In this document: one piece after another, positions 1 through 7,397 of the stretch
Layout of the letters: each line of letters starts with the position of its first letter
Position numbering within the stretch: position 1 is the first letter of the stretch
Assembly (NCBI RefSeq): GCF_013389595.1
Contig: NZ_CP058306.1
Location: forward strand, 3,100,001-3,164,000
Length of the DNA: 64,000 bases
Reading direction: 5' to 3'
Source of the DNA: Flavobacterium sp. I3-2
Lineage (GTDB): Bacteria > Bacteroidota > Bacteroidia > Flavobacteriales > Flavobacteriaceae
Made by a program: the position numbers and the translations under genes
Notes under the pieces: model-generated
Seen by the model: only the letters and a program-made list of their open reading frames with translations
What the model was told of the DNA's origin: nothing
Database searches by the model: none

Positions 1-261
1 AACACAAAAAATAAATTCATTAAAACCCAAAGTAAGGTTATAAAAATAATTTCTTTGGAATGATATAAAAACTTTGGTTGCATTTTTTTGTTTATTTTCA
101 ATAGATAAAAACATTTCTAGGTTAAAATTAAAACGATAAATGTTCAATACTTATCCAAAGAAAATAATTAATAAAAATGGTTTAAATCTTTTTATACAAA
201 CAACCTTAAAATTTATACTAAACTACAATTATGAATTTAATAAATAAAATAAATCCAAAAT
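1..261. other. AT-rich intergenic edge
   Basis: No open reading frame, RNA gene or repeat can be supported here. The stretch is very AT-rich and ends at the terminator of the DUF2798 gene. A neighbouring gene may start beyond the left edge of the window. Confidence 0.5.
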
Positions 262-297
262 AAAAATAACTTTAAGTGAGAACCTAAAGTTATTTTT
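262..297 (-). terminator. Rho-independent terminator of the DUF2798/marR operon
   Basis: The half-sites AATAACTTTA (265-274) and TAAAGTTATT (285-294) form a 10-bp stem with a 10-nt loop. On the minus strand the stem is followed by a T-rich tract. It lies about 12 nt beyond the stop codon of the DUF2798 gene. Confidence 0.7.
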
Positions 298-308
298 TAT
301 GATTTTAA

Positions 309-797
309 TTATTCTTTTATCGGATCTACAATGGTTCCTAAAGGAAATAATTTTCTGAATACAAAACCAACTAAAGGTCCTGCGATTAAAATTTGTAATG
401 GATAAGCCATTATAAAATTTCTTGGAATTGAGATAAATAATTCTGAAAACCAATTGTCATTTAAGTCATTAAATAACAAAGATCCTATTACCGACATTAA
501 AATGACCATTTGCGTTACAAAACAAAAAGAACTGATTAGTATTTTTTTAGGTAAAGCGTCTTCTTCTTTAACAAATTTGTGAATTAAAGTATGAGCCGTT
601 TTACTTACAAAAAACCATTCAACAATAAAAGCAATTGTAAATGTTAACGGAAAAACAATCCAGGCGTTTTTTATGGTTGAAATTGAAAATCCCTGATGAA
701 GTACAAGATTATAAGTGGTCATAACTCCTGCCATTACAGTAACCATTAAAAACGTATAAACTAAATTCTCTCTTTTATTAACTGGCATTGGGTTCAT
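309..797 (-). CDS. DUF2798 family membrane protein
   Basis: This 162-residue protein has four predicted membrane segments, at roughly residues 10-33, 45-64, 84-108 and 128-150. They are arranged as two similar two-helix halves, as in DUF2798 proteins. That family is found in many Gram-negative bacteria and has no established biochemical role. The gene lies 5 nt downstream of the marR-type gene on the same strand, so the two almost certainly share a transcript. This suggests the membrane protein is under the control of that regulator, perhaps in a stress or drug response. The family assignment is from recognition of the sequence pattern; the role is inference. Confidence 0.75.
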   Translation of the reverse strand: MNPMPVNKRENLVYTFLMVTVMAGVMTTYNLVLHQGFSISTIKNAWIVFPLTFTIAFIVEWFFVSKTAHTLIHKFVKEEDALPKKILISSFCFVTQMVILMSVIGSLLFNDLNDNWFSELFISIPRNFIMAYPLQILIAGPLVGFVFRKLFPLGTIVDPIKE

Positions 798-802
798 AAT
801 TA

Positions 803-1240
803 TTATTTAGATATTAAAATTGTTGCGGTTTTATTTAAAACCTCTAATGCGTTGAAAAAATCATTGACCTGACTTACTGTCAATGCATTTAATTTTTTTG
901 AAAAGTGTAATTCCATGCTGTCTTCAATTAATTGCGTCAGCTCTTCTCCTTTTTGAGTTAATTCTAAAAAAACCAAACGTTTATCTATTGTAGATTTTAC
1001 ACGAGAAAGCAAATTTAAATCGACTAATTTATCAACAGTCTGAGAAAAAGGTCCCTTTTCTAAACCAATTGCACGCGCAATGGTTACCATAGGCAAATGA
1101 TCCGAATTTCTAACGGTCATTAAAATGCGTTCTTGAGTTAAATTTAAATGATTGATAACTTCCGGAAACGTATAATCTTTGTATAAAACATGTTTTAAAA
1201 GATCGACACAGTTTAATTCTATTGCAATTTTTTTAGACAT
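803..1240 (-). CDS. MarR family transcriptional regulator
   Basis: This 145-residue protein has the layout of MarR winged-helix regulators. The recognition region lies around residues 45-80 (ITVARAIG-like helix, then KGPFSQTVDKLVDLNLL). It is followed by the wing, containing DKRLVFLELTQKGEEL at about 83-98, and a C-terminal dimerisation helix. MarR proteins bind short palindromes as dimers and usually repress their own operon until a ligand or oxidant releases them. A GTTAT/ATAAC dyad sits 6 nt upstream of the start codon. The gene heads a two-gene operon with the DUF2798 membrane protein. The ligand cannot be read from the sequence. Confidence 0.85.
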   Translation of the reverse strand: MSKKIAIELNCVDLLKHVLYKDYTFPEVINHLNLTQERILMTVRNSDHLPMVTIARAIGLEKGPFSQTVDKLVDLNLLSRVKSTIDKRLVFLELTQKGEELTQLIEDSMELHFSKKLNALTVSQVNDFFNALEVLNKTATILISK

Positions 1241-1246
1241 AATATA

Positions 1247-1303
1247 GTTATAAATATAACGATTACAAAATTACATCTAAAATTATAAATACAAAATATT
1301 TTG
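1247..1303. promoter_or_regulatory. Candidate MarR operator palindromes
   Basis: Two perfect dyads lie just upstream of the marR start. GTTAT-AAAT-ATAAC is at 1247-1260 and CAAAATATTTTG is at 1292-1303. MarR proteins typically bind such palindromes over their own promoter. The DNA is so AT-rich that chance palindromes are common, so this is only a candidate. Confidence 0.35.
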
Positions 1304-1349
1304 TCCTTTGAAAATAATTTAATTTTACATTATAAATAAAGTACTAAAG

Positions 1350-1448
1350 ATGAGTTTTGAATCTGATCATATAAAAAATGTCGAAAGCTTTGAAGCTTTA
1401 ACAAAAACTAATTTTATTGGCAAAAAAAATGCTATCTGCTGGAAGTGA
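1350..1448 (+). pseudogene. Remnant of a DUF1826-like gene (5' end only)
   Basis: An ATG at 1350 opens a 32-codon frame (MSFESDHIKNVESFEALTKT, then NFIGKKNAICWK) ending in TGA at 1446-1448. Reading on in the same frame past the TGA gives DLEIIN and then another stop. TGA therefore looks like a mutated CGA codon in an original NAICWKRDLE. From memory, the NAICW-R pattern resembles the start of DUF1826-type proteins. The rest of the gene is absent. A real 32-residue peptide cannot be excluded. Confidence 0.3.
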
Positions 1449-1481
1449 GATTTAGAAATTATAAATTAATTTAATTAAATC

Positions 1482-1551
1482 AATTAGTCATCAATTTCTA
1501 TCACTTTTCACAAAACACTGTTAACTAACATATTGTAACTAATGACTAATT
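1482..1551. other. Interrupted inverted repeat in the marR-tRNA gap
   Basis: AATTAGTCAT at 1482-1491 is exactly complementary to ATGACTAATT at 1542-1551, leaving a 50-nt spacer. The spacer contains CTGTTAA, which can pair with TTAACAG near 1563. No ORF covers it. Function is unknown; in AT-rich DNA this may be chance. I see nothing else in the 300 bases before the tRNA apart from its promoter. Confidence 0.3.
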
Positions 1552-1676
1552 TAGAATTTAGATTAACAGTTAAAACAATAGAAGGCATTTCATAACAAAT
1601 TCTATATTTAAAAATCTACAATTAGATTTAACGATATTTCAAAAAAAAAATATTTACAAAAAAAATTATCAACTTC

Positions 1677-1706
1677 TTGTAGATACTGAAAAAACTTGTA
1701 TATTTG
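1677..1706 (+). promoter_or_regulatory. Promoter of tRNA-Ser
   Basis: A -33 TTG at 1677-1679 and a -7 element TATATTTG at 1699-1706 are separated by 19 nt, the typical Bacteroidota spacing. Transcription would start near 1713, about 35 nt before the tRNA. Confidence 0.75.
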
Positions 1707-1747
1707 CACCCGTTATAATGAAACAACAAACATTATTACAGACCTAA

Positions 1748-1832
1748 GGAGAAATGGCAGAGTGGTCGAATGCGGCAGTCTTGAAAACTGTTGACTGTAA
1801 CAGGTCCGGGGGTTCGAATCCCTCTTTCTCCG
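1748..1832 (+). tRNA. tRNA-Ser (anticodon UGA)
   Basis: The acceptor arm GGAGAAA (1748-1754) pairs with TTTCTCC (1825-1831), and the discriminator base is G at 1832. The anticodon loop CTTGAAA holds TGA at 1782-1784, which reads UCN serine codons. A long variable arm (TTGACTGTAACAGGTC region) identifies a class II tRNA, as expected for serine. The T loop GGTTCGAATCC is canonical. CCA is not encoded. The gene has its own promoter upstream and a terminator directly downstream, so it is a single-gene unit. Confidence 0.97.
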
Positions 1833-1836
1833 CTAA

Positions 1837-1868
1837 ACCGATTAGTTTATTCTAATCGGTTTTTTATT
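1837..1868 (+). terminator. Terminator of tRNA-Ser
   Basis: ACCGATTAG (1837-1845) and CTAATCGGT (1852-1860) form a 9-bp stem with a 6-nt loop, followed by a T run. It begins 4 nt after the tRNA. Confidence 0.9.
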
Positions 1869-2202
1869 TTAAAAAATTTGATATAACAAAACCAATTAAA
1901 AATCTAATTAACTTTCTTTTTAATTTGATGAATTTAATACTCCTAAAAAACTGATGTAATTTTGAATGATTAAATTGCAAACTTCTTAAATTCTTTATCT
2001 AAGCAATTTTTTGTGCATATATTTAAAAATAAGCGTTTATTGTAATTTTTTATGAATATCAGTTTGCCTTTTGAAATGTTATATAAAAGCATGATCTGCA
2101 ATTCGTACCATCGATGTTGAAAAAACGCGCAATCTTAATATTTTTTTTAGTTAATTTTTACGTATTTTTAGTAGAAAAAAATTAATTATAAAAAAACATT
2201 TT
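1869..2202. other. Intergenic stretch without recognised content
   Basis: About 330 AT-rich bases between the tRNA terminator and the DUF4291 gene. I see no ORF, RNA or mobile-element trace here. A promoter for the downstream gene is expected but no clear TAnnTTTG stands out. Confidence 0.4.
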
Positions 2203-2796
2203 ATGACATTTGAAAAACAAATACGTGCTGTCTACAATGAAGAGACTATAACAGTTTATCAAGCCTACAGAAAAGAAATAGCCATTTCAGCTGTAGCTCA
2301 TCAAAAATTTGTTTTTCCTTTTAAAATGGAACGAATGACTTGGATAAAACCTTCCTTTTTATGGATGATGTATCGTTCTGGATGGGCAACCAAAGAAGGT
2401 CAAGAACATATTTTAGCTATCAAAATAAAACGAGAAGGATTTGAATGGGCTTTAAAAAACAGTTGCTTATCACATTTCGAAAGTTCGCTTTTTTCATCAC
2501 AAGAAGAATGGAAGATAAAACTACAAAACTCACCTGTACGCCTACAATGGGATCCTGAAAAAGATATTCATTTGCAAAACCTACACTACCGCAGTATACA
2601 AATTGGACTTAATGGTACTGCTGTTTGTCATTATGTAAATGATTGGATTATCTCAATTAATGATATTACACCTTTTTGTAAAAAAATACATTCTTTGTTG
2701 TTAGATAATAAAATAGAGGAAGCAAAGATCTTGCTTACTGTTGAAAATATTTATCCGTTGTCACATGAACTTAGAAAAACTATTACTGATTTTTAG
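2203..2796 (+). CDS. DUF4291 family protein
   Basis: This 197-residue protein matches the DUF4291 family along its whole length. It has IRAVYNEETITVYQAY at the N-terminus and the hallmark ERMTWIKPSFLWMMYRSG at about residues 43-60, followed by GWATKEGQEHILAI. No enzyme activity is established for the family. No signal peptide or membrane segment is visible, so it should be cytoplasmic. It stands alone between the tRNA and a run of secreted proteins on the same strand. The family call is confident; nothing in the context gives a function. Confidence 0.85.
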   Translation: MTFEKQIRAVYNEETITVYQAYRKEIAISAVAHQKFVFPFKMERMTWIKPSFLWMMYRSGWATKEGQEHILAIKIKREGFEWALKNSCLSHFESSLFSSQEEWKIKLQNSPVRLQWDPEKDIHLQNLHYRSIQIGLNGTAVCHYVNDWIISINDITPFCKKIHSLLLDNKIEEAKILLTVENIYPLSHELRKTITDF

Positions 2797-2884
2797 TAGC
2801 TTAATTATACTGGAATTTTTGTTTGCATAACCAGCACATTAATATTTTTTTGTAAATTAGTTGTAATGACCAACTTACACTTTT

Positions 2885-3562
2885 ATGAAATTTAAAATTT
2901 ACCTTGTATGTGTGTTTCTTTTGTTTCTACATTCAGATTTATTTGCACAATCTGAAAAAAAGAACATAAACGGAATTGATCTTATATTCAAAACTTCAAA
3001 ACTTGAATGTGCTGCAGAAAATTGTACGGAAGTTACATTATTTCGAAACCATCTGAAAATAATATCACATGTTTTATATTTTGAAGATGGTGATTGCATG
3101 AGCGCCACAGTTGAAATCGGTATCTATAAGATTATCAATAATACCATCATTTTTTATTCATTTTGGGCAAATTATGACCGTTTACCTTCCTATATTTTAC
3201 CTTTTGGTTTCAGAAAACAAGTTTATGAAGTAGAATCAAATGGTAAAATAAAATCCATTGAATCTCAAATATATCTTGAAACTTCAATTACAAAAAACGA
3301 GAAAAATAAGATTTATTATGACACAAATGATTACTTACATAAAGGAATTCAATTTTTAAAAAACACACCTTCAAATTCATATGAAAGGAATGCCTTAATT
3401 GATTACAAAAAAAATATAGAACGTGAATATCATGCAAAATTTGTGGTAGATGAACAAAGAACAAAACTTGAAAAAGAGGTTCGAAAAGTGATGAAAAAAG
3501 AAATTGAGTTAGCAACTCAAGATTGGATTGAAAATGAATTTTTTGGAACAATAAAAAAATAA
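2885..3562 (+). CDS. Secreted protein of unknown function
   Basis: This 225-residue protein begins with a signal peptide (hydrophobic VCVFLLFLHSDLFAQ, cut after about residue 22), so it is exported to the periplasm or beyond. The mature part contains a cysteine cluster (LECAAENCTEV near residues 41-51, DGDC further on) that could form disulfides. It ends in a charged helical tail rich in Lys and Glu. I do not recognise the family. It lies 6 nt upstream of the next secreted-protein gene and is probably co-transcribed with it. Confidence 0.6.
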   Translation: MKFKIYLVCVFLLFLHSDLFAQSEKKNINGIDLIFKTSKLECAAENCTEVTLFRNHLKIISHVLYFEDGDCMSATVEIGIYKIINNTIIFYSFWANYDRLPSYILPFGFRKQVYEVESNGKIKSIESQIYLETSITKNEKNKIYYDTNDYLHKGIQFLKNTPSNSYERNALIDYKKNIEREYHAKFVVDEQRTKLEKEVRKVMKKEIELATQDWIENEFFGTIKK

Positions 3563-3568
3563 TATAAA

Positions 3569-4780
3569 ATGAAAATATTTAGATTATTGCTTATTTTCTT
3601 TTCAATAAATTCTTTTTCACAATCTGAATTTGTCGGTCAGTACATTATTCACGATGGAGGAAGAGATATTCCAAATACTTATTTATACATTTTACCAAAT
3701 GATACTTATTATTTGTTAAGCTTGGATTATATAACGACTGGTAAATGGAAACAAATTGACAAAAAAAACATAAAATTGTTTGGAAACAAAAAAAACGAAA
3801 TTCCAATTTTGGTCTATGGAAGTTACAAAAGAAATTTATCCGAAATTAAAATAGATGTCAGCAATTTACCTAATGCTCATGGTTTTATTGACTTTACTTC
3901 GGATATAAATTCTGAAAACAAACTCGTCTCAATTTTTAACGAATCTCCAAATTGCACTGATTCTGATTTTATAATTTCAAAGAAAATCAATGATGTGAAA
4001 TGGCTGCGTATTGCGGTTCCTGAAAATCCTGAATTTGCTAGCGAAATAACAACATATCCGTATCATGTTATAAACTATACATTTGAAATTGACAAAAATT
4101 ATAATTATTACACGATTGGTTTTGACAAAAACGCATTGCTAGAAAATATAGACTTGATCATAAGCAAAAGAAAAAACTCCTATTTACTTAATAATAATGA
4201 TGAATTAGAAAAAAATAATTTAACAGAAAGTGATATTGAAAAATTCTTAGTAAACATAAAATTATATCTAGAAGAAAAAAATGCAATAGTAAAAGGAACA
4301 AAAATCGCACCTATAAAAAATGAAAAAATGGTGATTAGCGAACCTTCGAAATCAGCACCCTATTTTATAGCCGATTGTGAAAAAACAAAAATTAATTACG
4401 ATTTACCGATTGTGAATCGCGAAAATGGTTTTTATGAAGTGACTAATTACAAAAAAAATCAAACGACACTTTTTAATTACAAATTAGCTGAAAATCCAAG
4501 CATTCCGATTGCAGATATTGAGAAAGTTGAAAAAAAATTATCTGAATATTTTTCTACTTTTGAAATTGAAATCACCTTAAATGAAACGGGACGAATTAAA
4601 TTCGAAAAATTAACTCAAAACAATTTAGAGCAACCACTAGCAATTGTTATTGATAAAAAAATAGTCTTGGCTCCAATAATAACTTCGGTAATTTCGACAG
4701 GAATAATTTCTATTTACGGACAATTCACAGAATCAGAAATAGACAATTTTATAGTTGCTCTTCAAAAGATAAATAATTGA
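3569..4780 (+). CDS. Secreted protein with C-terminal SecD P1-head-like domain
   Basis: This 403-residue protein has a short signal peptide (residues 1-18, ending FSQ). The first 230 residues are not recognised. The last 90 residues or so (from about 315) resemble the P1 head subdomain of SecD: a VTL-like strand and ETGRIKFEKLTQNN, then LAIVIDKKIVLAPIITS, then IYGQFTESEIDNFI. In SecD this subdomain sits between membrane helices and takes part in late translocation. Here there are no membrane helices, so it is a periplasmic or surface protein that borrowed the fold. The role is unknown. Confidence 0.6.
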   Translation: MKIFRLLLIFFSINSFSQSEFVGQYIIHDGGRDIPNTYLYILPNDTYYLLSLDYITTGKWKQIDKKNIKLFGNKKNEIPILVYGSYKRNLSEIKIDVSNLPNAHGFIDFTSDINSENKLVSIFNESPNCTDSDFIISKKINDVKWLRIAVPENPEFASEITTYPYHVINYTFEIDKNYNYYTIGFDKNALLENIDLIISKRKNSYLLNNNDELEKNNLTESDIEKFLVNIKLYLEEKNAIVKGTKIAPIKNEKMVISEPSKSAPYFIADCEKTKINYDLPIVNRENGFYEVTNYKKNQTTLFNYKLAENPSIPIADIEKVEKKLSEYFSTFEIEITLNETGRIKFEKLTQNNLEQPLAIVIDKKIVLAPIITSVISTGIISIYGQFTESEIDNFIVALQKINN

Positions 4781-4823
4781 TTAACTTTAAAAATAAATTA
4801 AAATTTAATTCTTACTTAGCAAA

Positions 4824-5543
4824 ATGAAAAAAATATACTTATTGATTTCAGCTGTTATACTAATAAGTCAAACTAGCTGTGCACAAAAATCCATCAAAGG
4901 AAACGGAAATGTGGTTCAAGATTCAAGACAAACAGAATCTTATGATAAAATTACTTTAATTGGTTCGGCAAAAGTTGAGTTGATTAAAGGAACTGAAGGT
5001 AAATTAACAGTTTCTGCTGAGTCAAATATTCTTCCGTATGTAGAAACGGTTGTAAAAGGCAATGAATTGATTGTTAAATTCAAAGATAATTTTAGTTATT
5101 CATCAAAAAAAGGTGTAAAAATAACAGTTCCGATTCAAGAAATTTCAGATTTAAAACTGAAAGGTTCTGGAGATATAATCGGTACCAATTTACTAAATCT
5201 TGATGATTTAAATTTGCACGTAAACGGTTCTGGCGACATTTCTTTGAACGTTAATTGTCAAAGCGTTAAAGCCGAAGTGAATGGTTCTGGCGATATTCTT
5301 TTGAAAGGAAAAGCAAACGAATTGAAAGGAATGGTAAATGGTAGCGGTGATTTAAAATCAAAAGAACTGACAGTTTTGAAAAGTGAATTAAAGGTGAATG
5401 GTTCTGGAGATATTGATTCAACAACAACAAACGAAGTTGATGCTTATGTTTTTGGTTCTGGTGATATTCGTATATATGGAAATCCTACAAATGTTACTCA
5501 AAAAGTTCAAGGTAGTGGGGATATTTCTATTAGTAAAAAATAA
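4824..5543 (+). CDS. Head GIN domain (DUF2807) secreted protein
   Basis: This 239-residue protein has a signal peptide with a possible lipobox (ILISQTSCAQ, Cys about residue 20), so it is probably a lipoprotein. It carries a DUF2807 putative auto-transporter adhesin head GIN domain. The mature chain is a repeat of short beta-strand units, each built on the motif NGSGDI or close variants (LKGSGDI, VNGSGDI, FGSGDI, VQGSGDI), seven in all. The spacing fits a right-handed beta-helix. The family is common and multicopy in Bacteroidota; function is unproven. It lies in a series of secreted-protein genes on the same strand, 3 nt ahead of the next one. Confidence 0.85.
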   Translation: MKKIYLLISAVILISQTSCAQKSIKGNGNVVQDSRQTESYDKITLIGSAKVELIKGTEGKLTVSAESNILPYVETVVKGNELIVKFKDNFSYSSKKGVKITVPIQEISDLKLKGSGDIIGTNLLNLDDLNLHVNGSGDISLNVNCQSVKAEVNGSGDILLKGKANELKGMVNGSGDLKSKELTVLKSELKVNGSGDIDSTTTNEVDAYVFGSGDIRIYGNPTNVTQKVQGSGDISISKK

Positions 5544-5546
5544 CAA

Positions 5547-6308
5547 ATGAAAACAAATCTCTTAATTTCTTTTTTATTTTTTGCGTTTTTTGTTAATCCT
5601 GTTACTTCTCAAAATTTAAAAAAAAATGAACTTGAAATGACAAATTATAGGGTTCATATTTTTCCGGATGCTTTTTTAGTTGGTTCTTTCAGCGATTATT
5701 TAGGTCGTTTTTATTATATCGAAAAAGAAACTCAAATTGACCGTTATTCCTCAAAAGAAAAATCTTTAGCAAAATATATTTCTTTTTTTATTACTAATAA
5801 TTACAAAGTAAAAAATGAATTGGTTTTTAAAGATGATAATAATATTGAGTTGTATGTTCCTAATCTTGCTAAAAGATTACATACCAATTTTTATAATGGT
5901 GATGGACAAATTATCTATGAAAAATTTGTGACAGACGAAGAAAAATTATCATTTTTACTGGGCGTTTATTATCGTTATGGAGAGCAATTAACGGACGAAA
6001 TTTATCAAATTAAATTGGTTAATTCACCTAAACAAAAAGTGATTTATGAGCTTCTGAAAGATTTAGGTTGTGAGAAAATAGTATTCGATTCAACACAGGA
6101 TAAATTACCACAAACCTTTACATTTTATTTTGTAGCAACTCCTAAAATGATAAAATACTTTGATCATTTAAAACAAGAAAAAGCTCAATTAACTTTTGAA
6201 ACGATGAGTTTTATTGATGATACTAACAAAGATTTTGAAAACACAAGTAAGAAAAATCAGAAAGTTAAAAAAGAATTAATTAAAAATTTAGAAGCTCTTT
6301 TTAATTAA
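5547..6308 (+). CDS. Secreted protein of unknown function
   Basis: This 253-residue protein has a clear signal peptide (FLFFAFFVNPVTSQ, cut near residue 22). The mature protein has mixed charged and aromatic character, with no cysteine pattern or membrane segment that identifies it. The start codon lies 3 nt after the stop of the head-GIN gene, so the two are one transcript. A strong terminator palindrome ends the run at 6371-6394. I do not recognise the family. Confidence 0.6.
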   Translation: MKTNLLISFLFFAFFVNPVTSQNLKKNELEMTNYRVHIFPDAFLVGSFSDYLGRFYYIEKETQIDRYSSKEKSLAKYISFFITNNYKVKNELVFKDDNNIELYVPNLAKRLHTNFYNGDGQIIYEKFVTDEEKLSFLLGVYYRYGEQLTDEIYQIKLVNSPKQKVIYELLKDLGCEKIVFDSTQDKLPQTFTFYFVATPKMIKYFDHLKQEKAQLTFETMSFIDDTNKDFENTSKKNQKVKKELIKNLEALFN

Positions 6309-6365
6309 ACATCGACTCTAAATTTATTTACAATCACTTTAGATCAACAATTTGATACTTAAAAC

Positions 6366-6404
6366 AAAAAGCCGTAATTGAATTCAATTACGGCTTTTGT
6401 TTTT
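6366..6404. terminator. Bidirectional terminator between convergent genes
   Basis: A perfect 24-bp palindrome (6371-6394; half-site GCCGTAATTGAA) has an A run on its left and a T run on its right. It can therefore stop transcripts from both the + strand secreted-protein operon and the - strand TonB-like gene. Confidence 0.9.
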
Positions 6405-6423
6405 TAGTTTTCGTATTTAAAAA

Positions 6424-7344
6424 TTAATTCAACGTAAAATGATATATAATTGAACCAATCTGTTTTTCAGGTGCTTTTTCAGAAGCCTCCCATTTGGTGT
6501 TCATCGCAGCTATTTTAGCTTGATCTAATAAGCATTTTGCATTATTTGTTGTTCCACGAACACCAGGTGTTGCGCTTAATGTTTTACCATTTTTATCGAC
6601 TGTAACTTCAACAACTACTTTACCAGATTCGTTACAATTATAAACAGGAAGAGGTTTTGAAATTGCTTTTCTTCCACCTAAAGAATATCCTGAACCAGAG
6701 CCTGAACCTGAACCAAATCCTGAACCATATCCTGAACCTGAACCACTTCCGGAACCGCTACCTGAGCCACTTCCGGAACCGTTACCAGAGCCTGAACCAC
6801 TTCCTGAGCCGTAGTAATTCTTTGAATTTGACGACCCATTCGCTTTTCCTTTATTTCCTGCTTTTGAATCATCTCCATCTCCACTATTATTTCCACCTAA
6901 AAGATTGGCTAAAGCATTATTAGTTTCTTTAGAAATAGTTTCTTTTTTTGACTCTTGCTTTATTTGATTTTTAGGCTTATCAATATTTACCTTGGTTTCT
7001 TTAGGTTTTTTTGTTGTTTCTTTTTTTTCGATTGTATAATCAGAATTCGCAACTGATTGTTGGGTTAAAATTGTTTCTTCTACAAAATCATCTTCTACAG
7101 AATTTGCTTGTTTTTCAAGAGAAACTTGAGCCAATTCGCTTTGATAATTATCTCCGGAGCCAAAATCACTATCTCCAATATTCACAGTTACACCTCCACC
7201 TCCGCCTCCACCTTCTAAAAAGGAATCCGTTTCGGTAGTAATTGTAAATCGAATATAAAATAAAATCGTAAGCGTTATTGAAAAAATGCAAAAAGTAATA
7301 AATGCAGATTTTTTTTCTTCTTCTGTAAAATTAAATGTTTTCAT
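6424..7344 (-). CDS. TonB-like energy transducer with Gly-Ser linker
   Basis: This 306-residue protein has one N-terminal membrane anchor (about residues 13-34), then a Gly-rich stretch, a Lys/Glu-rich linker, a low-complexity Gly-Ser tract (177-222) and a C-terminal TonB-like domain (223-306; [20 protein letters not shown], then IIYHFTLN). TonB proteins carry inner-membrane energy to outer-membrane transporters. The linker usually spans the periplasm and is Pro-rich; here part of it is Gly-Ser repeats. No exbB or exbD gene lies beside it in this window, so it is an orphan copy. Assignment rests on domain layout and the C-terminal pattern. Confidence 0.75.
   Translation of the reverse strand: MKTFNFTEEEKKSAFITFCIFSITLTILFYIRFTITTETDSFLEGGGGGGGVTVNIGDSDFGSGDNYQSELAQVSLEKQANSVEDDFVEETILTQQSVANSDYTIEKKETTKKPKETKVNIDKPKNQIKQESKKETISKETNNALANLLGGNNSGDGDDSKAGNKGKANGSSNSKNYYGSGSGSGSGNGSGSGSGSGSGSGSGSGYGSGFGSGSGSGSGYSLGGRKAISKPLPVYNCNESGKVVVEVTVDKNGKTLSATPGVRGTTNNAKCLLDQAKIAAMNTKWEASEKAPEKQIGSIIYHFTLN
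6679..6816 (-). repeat. Gly-Ser codon tandem repeat in the TonB-like gene
   Basis: This stretch encodes about 46 residues, nearly all Gly-Ser dipeptides with occasional Tyr, Phe or Asn. The DNA is a 6-base period with variation at third positions. It is likely prone to length change by slippage. Both other frames stay open across it, which explains spurious ORFs there. Confidence 0.9.
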
Positions 7345-7397
7345 AACAACGGTTGGTTTCTTTTTCTACACGAAAATACGAAATAAATTATTACAAA

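Noticed and set aside
6657-7238. Open frames on both strands over the TonB-like gene (for example 6657-6923 and 6678-6896)
   Set aside because: They arise from the 6-base Gly-Ser codon repeat and Lys/Glu-rich codons. They lack normal composition and lie wholly inside a well-supported gene.
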